Assembly (NCBI GenBank): GCA_014529385.2
Contig: CM043968.1
Location: forward strand, 5,471,001-5,535,000
DNA: 64,000 nucleotides
Source: Adiantum capillus-veneris
Lineage: Eukaryota; Streptophyta; Polypodiopsida; Polypodiales; Pteridaceae
Direction of reading: 5' to 3'
Part shown: one piece after another, positions 19,072-29,702 of the stretch
Numbering within the stretch: the stretch's first letter is position 1
Layout: the number at the start of each line of letters is the position of its first letter
Translations under genes and position numbers: made by a program
Notes under the pieces: generated by a model
Database searches by the model: none
Told to the model about the DNA's origin: nothing
What the model saw: the letters and a program-made list of their open reading frames with translations, nothing else

Positions 19072-19560
19072 ATAGGTTTACGAATTGGAAAATGATGTTG
19101 TTTGAAATTTTAAAAAAACTAAGGGATTGTAGGAGAGCTCGTACTCAAGGCTTGAGCATGATGTTTCCCAGAATAATGACATTGGATTTGTCTAGTGGTT
19201 TGTCTCCTGAGTGATGTTAAAGAGTTTTACTGGTTGAGCTTGTTGGAATTCAATGGGTTCCACATGATGTTTTTTTGAGAAGTCGTTGGTGCGACTAGTG
19301 CTGCGGGCAGGTAGCCTGTTGATGCACCTAAAGTTATAATTATGGATCAAAGCTCTCGAGGAAAGTTTTTACCATTATTTATTGGACAATTTTGGATGTA
19401 TTCAATGGAATTTAAATGGTGGAATGGTTAAAATCCTTTGTGATAGCTGTACAGATTAAGTAGGCTGGTTAAGCCCAAAAAGTTAAATTTCTTCTTGAGT
19501 ATGGAAAATCCTAGGTTCATTTGAGAAGAGTGCTATAGTAATGAGTTTTATACCATTGGA
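19072..19560 (+). other. Leader of element C
   Basis: No clear gene. A short frame beginning near 19093 (MMLFEILKKLRDCRRARTQG) may be a relic of the leader ORF of F (52907-53458), but the likeness is weak. Confidence 0.4.
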
Positions 19561-20518
19561 TTGGTACCGTCTATTGCGCTATATACCGCCGTTCAAGAGA
19601 AAAAGCTTCTCCTTAAGCAAGCTCAGCCTCCAACCTTTAAAGGCGAAGGGGAAAATGTGGAAAGAGATGCAGAAGTATGGATGGAGGCTATGGATGACTA
19701 TTTCGAAGCTGCGAGAACTCAACCCGAGAACCAAACCATGCTTGCAATGTTCCGCTTGTGTGGTGATGCCAAGATCTTGTGGAAACAACATTGCAGGGAC
19801 TTGGATATCAAGGGATCTTCCCACTCATGGGAAGACATCAAGGCTGCTGTGATGGAGCATTACTTACCACCCGCCTATAAAACCTTGAAGATGAACGAGT
19901 TCTTTTCTCTTCGGCAGCTAACTTTATCTGTTGAAGAATATTATTCAAAGTTTGTCACTGTTCAGAGATATGCTCCTAAGATGACATTGGAACAATAGGT
20001 AGCACGGTTCTGCCAAGGACTCATCGACCCCCTGAACAACCGACTAGAAGCTCTCAGGCCAGCAACTCTGCAAGATGCCTTGCTAAGGGCCAAACCGTTA
20101 GCTAAAGAGATTCAGAGGACTACCCAAGATAGTGAATACTATTTGTCAAAGAGGGCCAGGCCAGACAATTGGAGTGACAGACTAATCAACCCTGCATACG
20201 ACCATCGTCCGGTAGTAGCTACTACGGCAGCTACCGAGTTTCCCAATATAAGATGCTTTGAGTGCCAGAAGTATGGACATTACAAAAGTCGATGTCCAAA
20301 AAGGATTTCCCAAACATCTGGTGCTAATAATGTACCTCTGAACGTCAATGGACAAGGTCAACCAAACGGAAGAGGAGGCCGAGGAAGAGGATACATAGGA
20401 TGAGGAAGCGGAGCTTTCGCTAATGCCGCAGTGAGACAACCAATTGTGGGTGATGAAGCTGATGAGAGAGCAGCAATGTATGATGCAACTGCTAATCCTA
20501 GTGAGCAATAAATCAAGC
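19561..20518 (+). pseudogene. gag: Gag of element C (capsid and one zinc knuckle), truncated
   Basis: Capsid frame from LYTAVQEKKLLLKQAQPPTF through AEVWMEAMDDYFEAA, MLAMFRLCGDAKILWKQHC and FFSLRQLTLSVEEYYSKF: a Ty3/gypsy Gag capsid. An in-frame TAG at 19996-19998 follows MTLEQ; element F has TAG at exactly the same codon. The frame goes on with ARFCQGLID to the knuckle CFECQKYGHYKSRC (C-x2-C-x4-H-x4-C) and a Gly/Arg-rich tail with RGGRGRG. A second stop (TGA at 20401) is C-to-T decay of CGA. Homology with F ends near 20512 (ATANPSEQ), where the pol deletion begins. Confidence 0.88.
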
Positions 20519-20693
20519 ACCAGAATCTCATCAAAGTTCAGCAAAATAAGACGCATAAAGCTAAAGACTATTCTAATATCAAAGAATGTCTTTACTTTAG
20601 ACAAAGGATATATGTACCTAAGTAGTTAGCATAGAGTTTATCCACATGAATTCTTGAGATGAGGACATCTCAAATTGTTTACGTTGGGGAGGT
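20519..20693 (+). other. Deletion joint, end of pol and polypurine tract of C
   Basis: The DNA from the joint to about 20670 encodes a short stretch ending like the chromodomain tail of F (FLR followed by TGA in CTTGAGATGAGG), then the conserved block GAGGACATCTCAAATT. GTTGGGGAGG (20683-20692) is the PPT right before the 3' LTR. Confidence 0.7.
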
Positions 20694-21361
20694 TGTAAGG
20701 TCTCTGACCTCAACCAAAAAGAGCACCCTTGTACCATGAAATGATCATAATGGAAAAAAGTTACTATTTTTAGCAGTTTTCTGAATTTTGTCAAGTGCCA
20801 TGATGTTTAGAATGTTATAAAGCTTCAAAATGTGAATTAAAATAATTTTTGTGAAAATCTTCCAAATATAGTAAGTTTTTGGTCACCCGACCCGTCTAGT
20901 TTTGACCATCTCGAAAATCTGCACACGTACCCCGAATTTGAAAAAATGCATTTTTGAACCCCGAGGGGCTACTAAATATGGCAGGTACTCGGTCCAGTAC
21001 GCCTTATTTAGAGCTCAGTATAGCAATTTAGGGCATCAAAATCTGACTCATATGGCCCGTTTTAGCCTAAAACCAATTTTTCATAAAATTGTCCGGGGAA
21101 GCACCGGAGGCCCGGGGCTGTGTGGGAACAGGTTCCAGAACACTCCATACCAGCTTTAGCAGCTAGGGGGCGCCCTCTTGCCTTGTGGGAGTCTTTGGGA
21201 AGCTTCCAAGCCAGTAACTAAGTGTCAGAGCCAGTTAACCAAGCCAACTGGACACTTGGTGGGTAGGCAACTGGACTTGCCATGCTTAACTAGAGAGGCT
21301 CTCAAATGCAAATAGCAACCCAGATCGATTTTCATCTTGAGGAGGCCTATTTAAAGGTGTG

Positions 21362-21403
<42 letters not shown>

Positions 21404-23448
21404 CTCACACACACACACACCTTGGGGGAGGTGCTGCCGGCACACACAAATTTTCGAGGAGAAGCAAAGGAGGGAAGTGCTGCCGAATTCTCGTCTTAAG
21501 AACTCATTTGGATCAGAAAATCGAGACGATTTTCAGCCTCTAATCACGGTAATCATGATTTAATTTATGCTCGTATGTAAACCTCTTCATCATTTTCTTA
21601 ATTCCTCGTCTACTATGCTTAATCCTAGCTATAATTCCCAATAGCTGTACTCTAAATATCCATAGTTATACTCCATTACATAATCATCATTCAATTAGCT
21701 AAATTATGTAGCCATTCATCATCCTTAACAAACGATTAATGCATGATTAGGAAAGATTCTCCCTCTAGGCAGCATAGTTAATAAATTGTCAGCCAGTAAT
21801 AGTGTAGATTTGATGAAATTCATTCTTTTACCACTCAATAGTGTTGTAATTAAATTAAACTCAATCTTCTCCCACATTAAAATGTGATTAAGGCTGAAAA
21901 TTAATCCGTCATTAGTCCATTAAGAAGAGAATTTTATGTCACACATGCTTGCGGCAATTCTGCATCTTCATATTGCTCTAGGAAAATGAATGAGCTTGCC
22001 TACTTCATCTCTTTCGCGAATCAATTAGTAAGATTCTGAATTTCTTAATCATCTAAGCCAAGTAATTAACCTTAGAGCCATTTCCCATAGGGTAAGTAAG
22101 GAATTACCCATAAAATTGCTAGGTCTCGAAGGAAAAATCTAATCTCTTGCCTAAGGAGGATTCTTTAATAATTCTAATCTTCCATTTGGTTGTTATGATG
22201 CTCTCGGACTTTAGCTCTTTTCTTCAAGTTTATCATTTAAAGTAGTGAGTAAAATGGCCCCGGTTAAGAGAACTCGCTTCGGTGGTGCCCACGACTACGA
22301 GGCGGGAACGAGCAATACAAATGGAAAAGGAAAAGCTCCCATGGTCGAACAAGCACCGACTATCTCACGAGCCAATGACGAAGAAATGGAAGAGGTAGAT
22401 CACAGTTTTATTCAAGTTGCTTAATTTAACATTGCATACGTTTAGCTAGGAATGAACATATCCCCAAACATGTTGGAGAAATCCGACGAAAACCTCGAAA
22501 ATTGAATTCATTTGTATATTAAAGTCTAAAGTAGGAAAGAAATGATTGACGGATATACTGTTTGCAATAGGAAAGAATGTCAGCTAGGGAAAATTTAGCT
22601 CAGCATGTTCATTCTATTTCCAATGTTGAATTAGTCATGAACCCCCTCCTGATCACAGGGGGCAGAGTTCCTGGTTAAGGGCTCTTGAACCCATGACTGC
22701 TGGTTAAGCGGTGGGAACCCACGTCAGTTGGTTAAGCGGTGGGAATGTCCATGTCGTTCTTTCTATGAGGTGGACATACCTAGTTGTATGGGCAGCTAGG
22801 CGACAACGAGAGGAGTAAACTGTCACTGGAGGGGGGATGGTGTACCTCCAGAACATTGGAATTTTAATGAATAAGTTTGAGTAGAATTTTTACTAGAAAT
22901 ATGTCTTGGTGCCGATTTGCAATATGTTTGAAGGGCTGTCTTAACGAATACTGTGATTCCGAATATAATCAAGGAATCTTTATGTTGAACAACCAATGTG
23001 GTAGTAATTAGGACACACAAGGAAGTGTGAGTGTGGGGGTGGAAAGTGGGGGCTTGGCTCACGTTGCCAATGCCTATGAGAAGGGTGGTCCCAATTGGTT
23101 AGGAACTCTCTGTCCCCATAGTGTTTAATTCGATATTAGTAATACTCATTGCCCCTAGAGCGGTGAAATCTCGAGAGTACGTGCCTCTGAAACATGGGGA
23201 AAAAGGCACTCGGGGTTTCTCTCCTCTTGGAAGGTGGGTCTTAGGTTCGCTAGATGGTTTAAGTACGCTTCCCCTGCGAGGTGGAGCTAGATCTCATTGC
23301 TAGTAGGCTCGAGCTCGACTTACTTTGTGATGAGAGATCGTCCGCTAGCTGAACCCTAAACCACTTTGTTTGATTCCGCTATAGATCTAGTGGCCACCAG
23401 ATTCACCATCAGATCCGCTGTTTGATATGGAGGGGTGGGGACCTCACA
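20694..23448 (+). repeat. 3' LTR of element C
   Basis: 2755 bp, TGTAAGG to CTCACA, followed by the duplication TAATG at 23449-23453. Same internal landmarks as the 5' LTR, including the 57-codon ORF at 22254-22424 and CA tracts at 21364-21400 and 21406-21420. Confidence 0.93.
22254..22424 (+). CDS. 57-codon LTR ORF, 3' LTR copy of C
   Basis: Same protein as at 17875-18045 (MAPVKRTRFGG to FIQVA). As part of a 3' LTR it would lie at the transcript end and not serve as a first exon; it is listed as the second copy. Confidence 0.5.
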   Translation: MAPVKRTRFGGAHDYEAGTSNTNGKGKAPMVEQAPTISRANDEEMEEVDHSFIQVA

Positions 23449-23779
23449 TAATGTCTCTTTTTTGCCTATACCATTTTTTTCTTCTTGATGTCTGGTTAGG
23501 AAAGTCAAAAAACTTTTCCACCCCTCCTTTCAAGAGTAGCTTAGCCCTCACATGTTCTTTTTCTGACCCCAAATCTTTTGAGGTATCGGAGCATTCATCT
23601 AACTCATCTGTTGCATCATAGTAGAGCTCTAAAAAGATTTTTTGAGCTTTTATCAAGTCCTTGGGTTCCTTAACTTCATCTTCAATGTTGAGGGTTGAAA
23701 TCATTTGGATGGGAATTATGTCATAGCCATCCTCATTGCAAAATTGAGTAGGCATAGACGTATTCACACATACATCCAT
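23449..23779 (-). pseudogene. pol: PR-RT linker of element B (right part)
   Basis: Carries the acidic segment DELDECSDTSKDLGSEKEHV and NQTSRRKKWYRQKR, matching NECSDTSRERGRETE and NQHPRRQERYRRKR of A. Broken by the insertion of C directly after the basic block. Start of the segment is blurred by a frame change near 23780-23884, where the block homologous to LERAIEDKEYILEPFPEDALE of A is still readable in another frame. Confidence 0.78.
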
Positions 23780-23884
23780 TGTCGCTAAAATTTGAATCCA
23801 CTCGAATGGCTCAAAAAAATGCTCTGGAAAGGGTTCAGGTACATAGGCTTCATCTGTGAAATCCCTTTCTAGAATACATTCTTC

Positions 23885-24388
23885 TCATTTTAGACTCCCA
23901 TTCTCTGAAGCTCCACACATCCAAATAGGGGTGTCTTTGTTTAACCTGGATGAAAGCTTAGTTTCAGCCGAAGAGACTGAATCAAATTCTTGTAAGGGTG
24001 TTTTCAAGACATCTCTATAAGTGTGATCTTTTATCTTTACCCTTGTTATAGATCCCACTTGCTTCAAGTACAGATAATTGTTTCCCCAATCTTGGATAAG
24101 TTGTACCTGTCGCATGAAAGGTCTTCCCAATATGATTTCATAATTGAGTTTTTTCCCAAAGTCTACTATGGCAAAAGTGTGTTGATATTCAATTTCATAG
24201 GAATTGACTATCACTTTTTGAAGCAGCCCTAATGGTCTCTCAATGTGTCCGTCAACCAATTGCAATTTCATTCGAGTTTGTCTAATGGATGGTTGTCCCC
24301 AGGATTCCCATACTAATTTCACTGGAAGGGTAGTGTTTCCTTCTTCTCTTTGTAATATTCTCTGACTTTGTTCATTGGAATAGATCAA
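23885..24388 (-). pseudogene. pol: Protease of element B with active site deleted
   Basis: The C-terminal half is well kept: IEYQHTFAIVDFGKKLNYEI followed by ILGRPFMRQ. The N-terminal half goes from GNTTLPVKLV straight to ESWGQPSIRQTRMKLQL; compared with A about 24 residues are missing, including the whole DSG active-site strand. This copy therefore cannot encode active protease. Confidence 0.8.
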
Positions 24389-25020
24389 ATCTCTTTGTTG
24401 TCCATTTCGTTTTTCAATTTTCCCAAATTTTTTGAGATTAGCCTCGTTATCCCCACCTTCTCTAGGATTTTCTGTAGATCATTCCATAAATATGGTCTGA
24501 GTTTTAACAGTTCTCCCAAGGTAAGAGTGCATTGGATGGGTGTAGACATGATTGAATGAATGTTATCTACTTCTAGGGTCTGTTCAGCTTTTTTTACTTC
24601 AGTGGTCTTACATACTATGGATTCAACTTTGTTATCTCCCAAGTAAGAGGGTAATGTTTTCAAGGTCAATGGTTTCAACATTCCTGAAGCTTCAGATCCG
24701 CAATCCCCATACAAGGATTATACATCCATATTCATATCAAAAGGTAGGTTATCCAACCAAACGTCCTCTATAGGAGCTGACTTTAGAGTTAGGCTCCCAT
24801 CATTGATCTCTCTAACTTTTTCCCATAAGTGTCCTGGCCAATCTTTCTTCACGAATGGAATTCCGTCTAAGGCATCTTCGTTGTCCGGCACTATAAGTTC
24901 TGGTTCTTTTGTTTCAAGGTGGGGTTTTGCCACCACATCAAGTTTTTCTTTAGTGTCTCTTACCACAAGCTCTTTAGGTTTTGCGATACTTTCAAGCTTG
25001 GGTTTTTGTTTTTCTAGCAT
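24385..25020 (-). pseudogene. gag: Gag-PR linker of element B
   Basis: Two frames (25020-24718 and 24714-24385). The second carries LKTLPSYLGDNKVES and STPIQCTLTLGELLKLRPYL, matching LKTLPSYLGEYEAKS and STPVACTITLAELLRLRPNM of A, so the linker just upstream of the protease is conserved in the family. The first is a charged coiled-coil-prone segment. Confidence 0.75.
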
Positions 25021-25023
25021 TTC

Positions 25024-25869
25024 TTACGTGATTCTTACCAAATTTTGATAAGCTTCCAGCTTAGCTGCTTCCATGTCTGAAGAAGGATAGTTTTCCCATT
25101 TGTTTTCTATATTTTGGCCTGCTTTAAGTCCTGCTTGGTAGGCTTCCAAGGCTGCATTAATAGGCTCAAAAATTTTATCAACCAAAATGGATCCTCCAGA
25201 TTTCACGGTTGTTTCCTTGATTTCACTTCCAGTTTCTTTTACCTTTTCTTGGAATAGATTTTTTGCTTTCTCCTCAATTTCAACCCGTTGTTTTTGTTTT
25301 CTCATTTCATATCTTTTGTTTTTTCTTCTTTTGATCCTTTGAGAGCAAACTTTCATATTTTTTGAATCATCAGAGGAGTTGTGTTTCTTTTTCTTAGCCT
25401 GGGCTCTAGTGATTACCTTGATTGAAACAATCGGTTCACTCTTTGATGAGCTACTAGGTATCACTTGGACTACGTTTACTACTGTTTTACCATTGTTTAA
25501 AGGATTTTTAGGACAATCTTCCGGAAAGTGTCCTCCCTTTTTGCAACATTGTATGCAATAGGCTTCAACTAACTTGAGGTTTTTGTCACGCTCTAGACAT
25601 TCATTTTTCCAATGATCATCTACACCACAGTTGTGACATTTTTCCGTTCTTGGCTTAATCATGGATCTTACCATGGGAGGTATGATACTTTGATTAGATA
25701 CATAATACATTGGTGCAAGCTCTGGTGGAACATAAGTCACAGTTTCTTCTGTTGGTGGTGGATGTGAATGACACCAATCTCCTTCTACCATTACTGTGGA
25801 TGGATTAGGCTCCGCATAGGGTGTAATAGATACTAATGGTTGTTCATCTACGACTCCTTTGGAGTGCAT
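25024..25869 (-). CDS. gag: Gag nucleocapsid region of element B
   Basis: 281 residues. Knuckles: CHNCGVDDHWKNEC (C-x2-C-x4-H-x4-C, classic) and CIQCCKKGGHFPEDC (one residue longer). Then CPKNPLNNGKTVVNVVQVIP, matching A, and a Lys/Glu-rich coiled region. The Gly-rich Tyr-containing region before the knuckles is shorter than in A. Stops at both ends; upstream 25870-26131 continues the Pro-rich segment in broken frames. Confidence 0.8.
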   Translation of the reverse strand: MHSKGVVDEQPLVSITPYAEPNPSTVMVEGDWCHSHPPPTEETVTYVPPELAPMYYVSNQSIIPPMVRSMIKPRTEKCHNCGVDDHWKNECLERDKNLKLVEAYCIQCCKKGGHFPEDCPKNPLNNGKTVVNVVQVIPSSSSKSEPIVSIKVITRAQAKKKKHNSSDDSKNMKVCSQRIKRRKNKRYEMRKQKQRVEIEEKAKNLFQEKVKETGSEIKETTVKSGGSILVDKIFEPINAALEAYQAGLKAGQNIENKWENYPSSDMEAAKLEAYQNLVRIT

Positions 25870-26131
25870 GTACTATAAAGCAGTGCATTATGTCATGGGT
25901 ACGGAGGTTTTTGACCCAACACAGGTTGAGGTCTTTCCATTCCCATTGGTGGTCTTTGAGCTTGCACCATATTAGGTTGACTGTACATGGGTTGTCCTTG
26001 TGGCCTCATAGGCACGTATTGAACATTCCCATCATACTTTGGTCACAAGTAGTACTCGTGGGTCTCATGGTTGGTCCATTTACCCTCAATTGCACACCAC
26101 TTTTGTGGCCTAATTGGTTGTCATTGTTGAG

Positions 26132-26714
26132 TTATCCTTGTCCTGGTCCCCTTATAGGTGTTTTTTGCATGTTGTTCATCATGTCGTTCATCATTTTGAG
26201 CATATCTTCTATAGTTGAAAGTGGTGTTGCAGCAGCCGTTCTCACTTGTGTTGTTTTAGTGGATGTTGTTTTCTCACTTTGGTTATCCTTAGGGACATCT
26301 TCTTTGTTAAAAATATCACAATTGTCTCCTAAATCAATAGCATCATACACACACTCTTCTAGAGTTGTATGCTTTTTACTATAGAATATAGCATGAAGTT
26401 CTTTGTTTAGCAGTCCCTCTAGAAACAAAGGGTATCTCTAGCCCTGGGCATCTGAAAATGTATTGTTTCATTCGGGTTGCACAATTCCTAACAGACTCAC
26501 CATGTTCCTGTTTGAAGCTGTAGATTTGAGCAACTGTGTTATGTTTGATTCCCATTTTGGAACAAGAAGCTACAAATCCTTGAGCTAATGTATTCAAGTC
26601 CATGATTGACCTTGGTGAAATGTTTTGGAACCATGTCCATGCTTTTCCTTCTAATGTCATTCCAAACTCCTCGAATTGAGTATGGAAATCGAATATACGT
26701 TCTGCTCGTAGCAC
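26132..26714 (-). pseudogene. gag: Gag capsid of element B
   Basis: 26714-26379: LRAERIFDFHTQFEEFGMTL, KAWTWFQNI, MGIKHNTVAQIYSFKQEHGE and CATRMKQYIFRCP, a Ty3/gypsy capsid. A frame change near 26430 leads to LEGLLNKELHAIFYSKKHTT and a Gln/Thr-rich stretch ending QKTPIRGPGQG (26428-26132), matching LRNADLQKDLHMKRSTT of A. Confidence 0.8.
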
Positions 26715-26738
26715 TTGCTTAAAGCTTGTTAAGTGGTT

Positions 26739-27743
26739 CTATGGATCCCTTGATCCACTGTATTTTCTGACCCATTTCTGAAAATCAGCTGGTCTGATGC
26801 GTCTGTTTGGTTCAACTCCCAGTCTCCTGGCAGTTGGTCCTGTTTCGAGTCCTTCAAACCAATCTGTTGGAAATAGTGACTCATGTAGCCCTGGACTGGC
26901 CTTAGTGTCACCCGGTTTTCTACGTGATGAGGTGGTTTCTGGTTTCTTAACATTACTCTCAAATGATCTCTCACGGCATTCATCTCTTGGATTTTTTTTT
27001 GGTCCTTGTCCCAATATCCAATCCCTTATGGAATACCCTTGGTATTTGGTTTGTTCTACCTCCTCAGGAGTCATCATAACAAAGTTGTTGTTATAACAAT
27101 CCCTAAACAGGTAGGTTGGTAGGTCTGCTAATCCCTTATCTTTGATCTTGAAGATATAGATGATCTTCATGGTTGTTAGTTGTCCTGGTTTGGCATGTGA
27201 AGTCCATAGAAGATCTTTTACGTTTCTATCCTCCCAGTAATAGACTCCGATCCTAGGATTATCCATACTAAGCCGTTTCAAAGGCTTCAAATCTACTTGA
27301 TCGTATCCTTCAAATTCTAAAGTCGGTGTTCCTTCTTTTGCTGACATATCTGGGATTATGGTGTTTACTTCTAACCCCCATTTGTCTATCACATCAGGGT
27401 TTTCAACTTGTACATACCGAGTTCCGTTTCTGTCTATGTACATTTTTCCTTGTTTGTCTGCCCTAATCTCTTCTTCGAACTCAACACCATGGTCATCAAT
27501 GCGAATAACATATTCCTCATTAGGGTCCAAGTAAACTTGGGCTCCATGGCGGTTAGTCTTATAAAAAGAGAGTATATGCTTATAGCGCATTGTCATTCCG
27601 GTTTCCAAGTGAGTCGAGTAAGAAGACATTTCAGATGTTGAATCTGAAAAAGTGTCTGAGACTTCTTCAAGGATTGTGTGCAAGGAATTGCCTTGATTCA
27701 CACTGTCTTTGGTGGATACTCTACTGGAGGTTTCTTTGAACAC
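26739..27743 (-). CDS. gag: Gag N-terminal region of element B
   Basis: 334 residues in one frame. The core HGAQVYLDPNEEYVIRIDDH and YIDRNGTRYVQVENP corresponds to the Gag N-terminal ORF of A (12638-13060). The C-terminus reaches the capsid start, RIRPADFQKWVRKYSGSRDP, so B shows that this domain is joined to Gag in one protein. ATG at 27743 is the first in frame. A short ATG exon just upstream (27814-27796) ends at a strong donor and is out of this frame. No known fold recognised. Confidence 0.75.
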   Translation of the reverse strand: MFKETSSRVSTKDSVNQGNSLHTILEEVSDTFSDSTSEMSSYSTHLETGMTMRYKHILSFYKTNRHGAQVYLDPNEEYVIRIDDHGVEFEEEIRADKQGKMYIDRNGTRYVQVENPDVIDKWGLEVNTIIPDMSAKEGTPTLEFEGYDQVDLKPLKRLSMDNPRIGVYYWEDRNVKDLLWTSHAKPGQLTTMKIIYIFKIKDKGLADLPTYLFRDCYNNNFVMMTPEEVEQTKYQGYSIRDWILGQGPKKNPRDECRERSFESNVKKPETTSSRRKPGDTKASPGLHESLFPTDWFEGLETGPTARRLGVEPNRRIRPADFQKWVRKYSGSRDP

Positions 27744-29682
27744 GACCAGATATAAGGTTCATAAAGACTGGTGAAGCCCTGAATAGAGTACTTACCTTTG
27801 GATTGACTTGCCATCAATTTCCACTTGACTTGATTGCAACCTCTGCTAAATTGCCGATTCCTCGTTTGCAACCTAATTTTCTGTACAAATTTGATTGTTA
27901 GCTATTCTTCTATAAAGACAATAGATTTTTTGCTAGCTGTTGTGATTGGTCTATGTGTATCACTTCAAATCGAGCTATGGGAGTTAGCAATTGACTTTCA
28001 GATTCGACTTTAGCAAAAAATCAAAGGATTAATCTACAACCTAGAAACTGATTGAATAGGTACCAATTTGGATCCAATTGAACCCAAAATTGCCCAGTGG
28101 CTTTGTATTATGCTGGTCAACAGTTTATAAGTTCAAAAGTCAAAACTGATGTCCCTCTGGAGCAGTAGTAAATAATCATGATCATTTACTTTTGCTAGTG
28201 TTTTGCACTTTTTGGCTTGGTTTGGCAAGTATACAACCTGTTAAAGTCCCTGGACAAGTTTCAACAAGTTTGGACAAAATCTGATCAAGTTTATCAACTG
28301 TTTTGTGTCCACAGACTCTGATTTCAAGAATCTGGCTTAAGTCTCACTTTTGTGATCTAAATTTCACCAAAATTGATTTGTGTGGTCTACTTGATATGCT
28401 TGACGTTGTGGTATACTCAAATTTGCAAAATTTTCAAGTTTTGAAGCAGATGTAAATAATTATGATTATCTATTCCAGTTAAAATTTTACAACTTTTTGT
28501 CCCAACTTTGACACAGATCTGTTAAGCACCTCAAGTTAAGGTCCCTAGCCAAGTTTCATCAAGTTTGGACAATTTTTGGTCAAATGGTCATAATTTTCGA
28601 TCCAGTGATCCAAATCTTACCAAATTTGGTTTGTGGCCTTATTACAACATGGTAAAACTAGTGGTATGCTGAATGGTCAAAAAAGTTGAAAAATGGGGCA
28701 GATGTAAATAATCGTGATTATTTACAACTGGCAACTTTTTGCATCTTTTGGTCAACTAACCATGTACACATGTTTATCACATCAATATAAGCCTATGAAT
28801 CAAATTTCATCAAGTTTGGACAAATTTTTCCCAATTTGCACTCAAGATTCAGAAAGTCAGTTCAAACTTTAGCTTTTACCCAGTTTTTTGCCAGCTTGGT
28901 GATCCAAATCTTTTGTGTCTTTAGAAAAGTTGTTTATACACATGCAATGAGTCAATGGTATGAACCTTGGTCAAATTTGAGCTAAAAGTTAATAATCACG
29001 ATTATTGACATCAGGCTTGAAATGATCCAATTTTTGTAACTTTTCATTGGATAGTCTTTTTATGAGCTATTTTAAGCCTATGAATCAAGTCAAAACTTAA
29101 TTTGGCCTAAAATGTCAAGAAAAAGTAAATGATCTGAGTTTTGGCCAACTCTTGAAATTTTTACCTTGAAGTGTCCTTGAGCTTACCAACTGGTTCAAAA
29201 AACTTTTAAGCTTACTCTCCAGTCGGATTGGGTGGTTTGGAGTCTTTTCGTGCTATTCTAGCCGTAGACCTGAAATTCTGCAACTTCCAATAACAACTCA
29301 CAATGATTCTTTGAGAGAGAGCAATGTTCTGAATTCCACCTCGGATCCTACTTACCCTACTCCTAGATTCTCATGCAATGGGGTTGTGGAAAGTGTCCGC
29401 AAACACTCATTTTCTTGTCTTTTATGGTTTTCTGAGCATTGATCTTAAGACTTGTCTCGTCTACCAATCATCCTCAAAATCCTGATCTATTTCTACAATC
29501 CTACAATCCTAAACGCACTCAGCAAGTACGATTACTTCCAAGCTACCTCTACACAAAAAAAGACGATAATCTCAGGCTATGCGATTTCTAAAAGAAAGTT
29601 TTGAACTCTAGGCGATCTTAGAGGAATTTAAAGGATAACTTCACAAGATGCTCGTGTTTTTCCCTAGTTTAAGTCTCTTTGG
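27744..29682 (-). other. Leader of element B with palindrome array and splice-like sites
   Basis: AT-rich, non-coding. Contains four palindromes (28167-29009), the phrase CAAGTTTCATCAAGTTTGG (plus strand) or close variants several times between them, a possible acceptor TTTGTACAG ending at 27891 and the short exon ATGGCAAGTCAATCCAAAG with donor GTAAGT (27795-27790). The acceptor and donor sit at the same places as in A. Confidence 0.55.
28167..29009. repeat. Array of ~270-bp units with 22-24-bp palindromes (leader of B)
   Basis: Palindromes at 28167-28190 (half AGTAAATAATCA, one mismatch), 28452-28473 (three mismatches), 28703-28726 (half TGTAAATAATCG, one central mismatch) and 28988-29009 (two mismatches). 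Start-to-start spacing is 285, 251 and 285 bp. Between them similar phrases recur, which suggests an old tandem repeat of about 270 bp in which mainly the palindrome has been kept. Confidence 0.8.
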
Positions 29683-29700
29683 TCCCCGACAGCGGCGCCA
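29683..29700 (-). other. Primer-binding site of B (tRNA-Asp-like)
   Basis: Minus strand TGGCGCCGCTGTCGGGGA, 16 of 18 matches to the tRNA-Asp PBS of A. Followed in transcription order by the leader of B and preceded by an LTR end (CCCACA or CCCA). Confidence 0.85.
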
Positions 29701-29702
29701 AA

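Larger units (their letters stand above)
16326..23448 (+). mobile_element. Element C: gag-only chromovirus derivative with 2.7-kb LTRs
   Basis: 7123 bp with two LTRs (2731 and 2755 bp), initiator-Met PBS, gag, short 3' remnant and PPT; flanked by TAATG. The LTRs are nearly identical by eye apart from two 10-13-bp deletions in the 5' copy and scattered base changes, so the insertion is young compared with its host B. Internal DNA is only 1637 bp: protease, RT, RNase H and integrase are missing, the gag end being joined to the last codons of pol. Element F is a full-length relative that could supply the missing enzymes, or a younger relative could. Confidence 0.92.
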
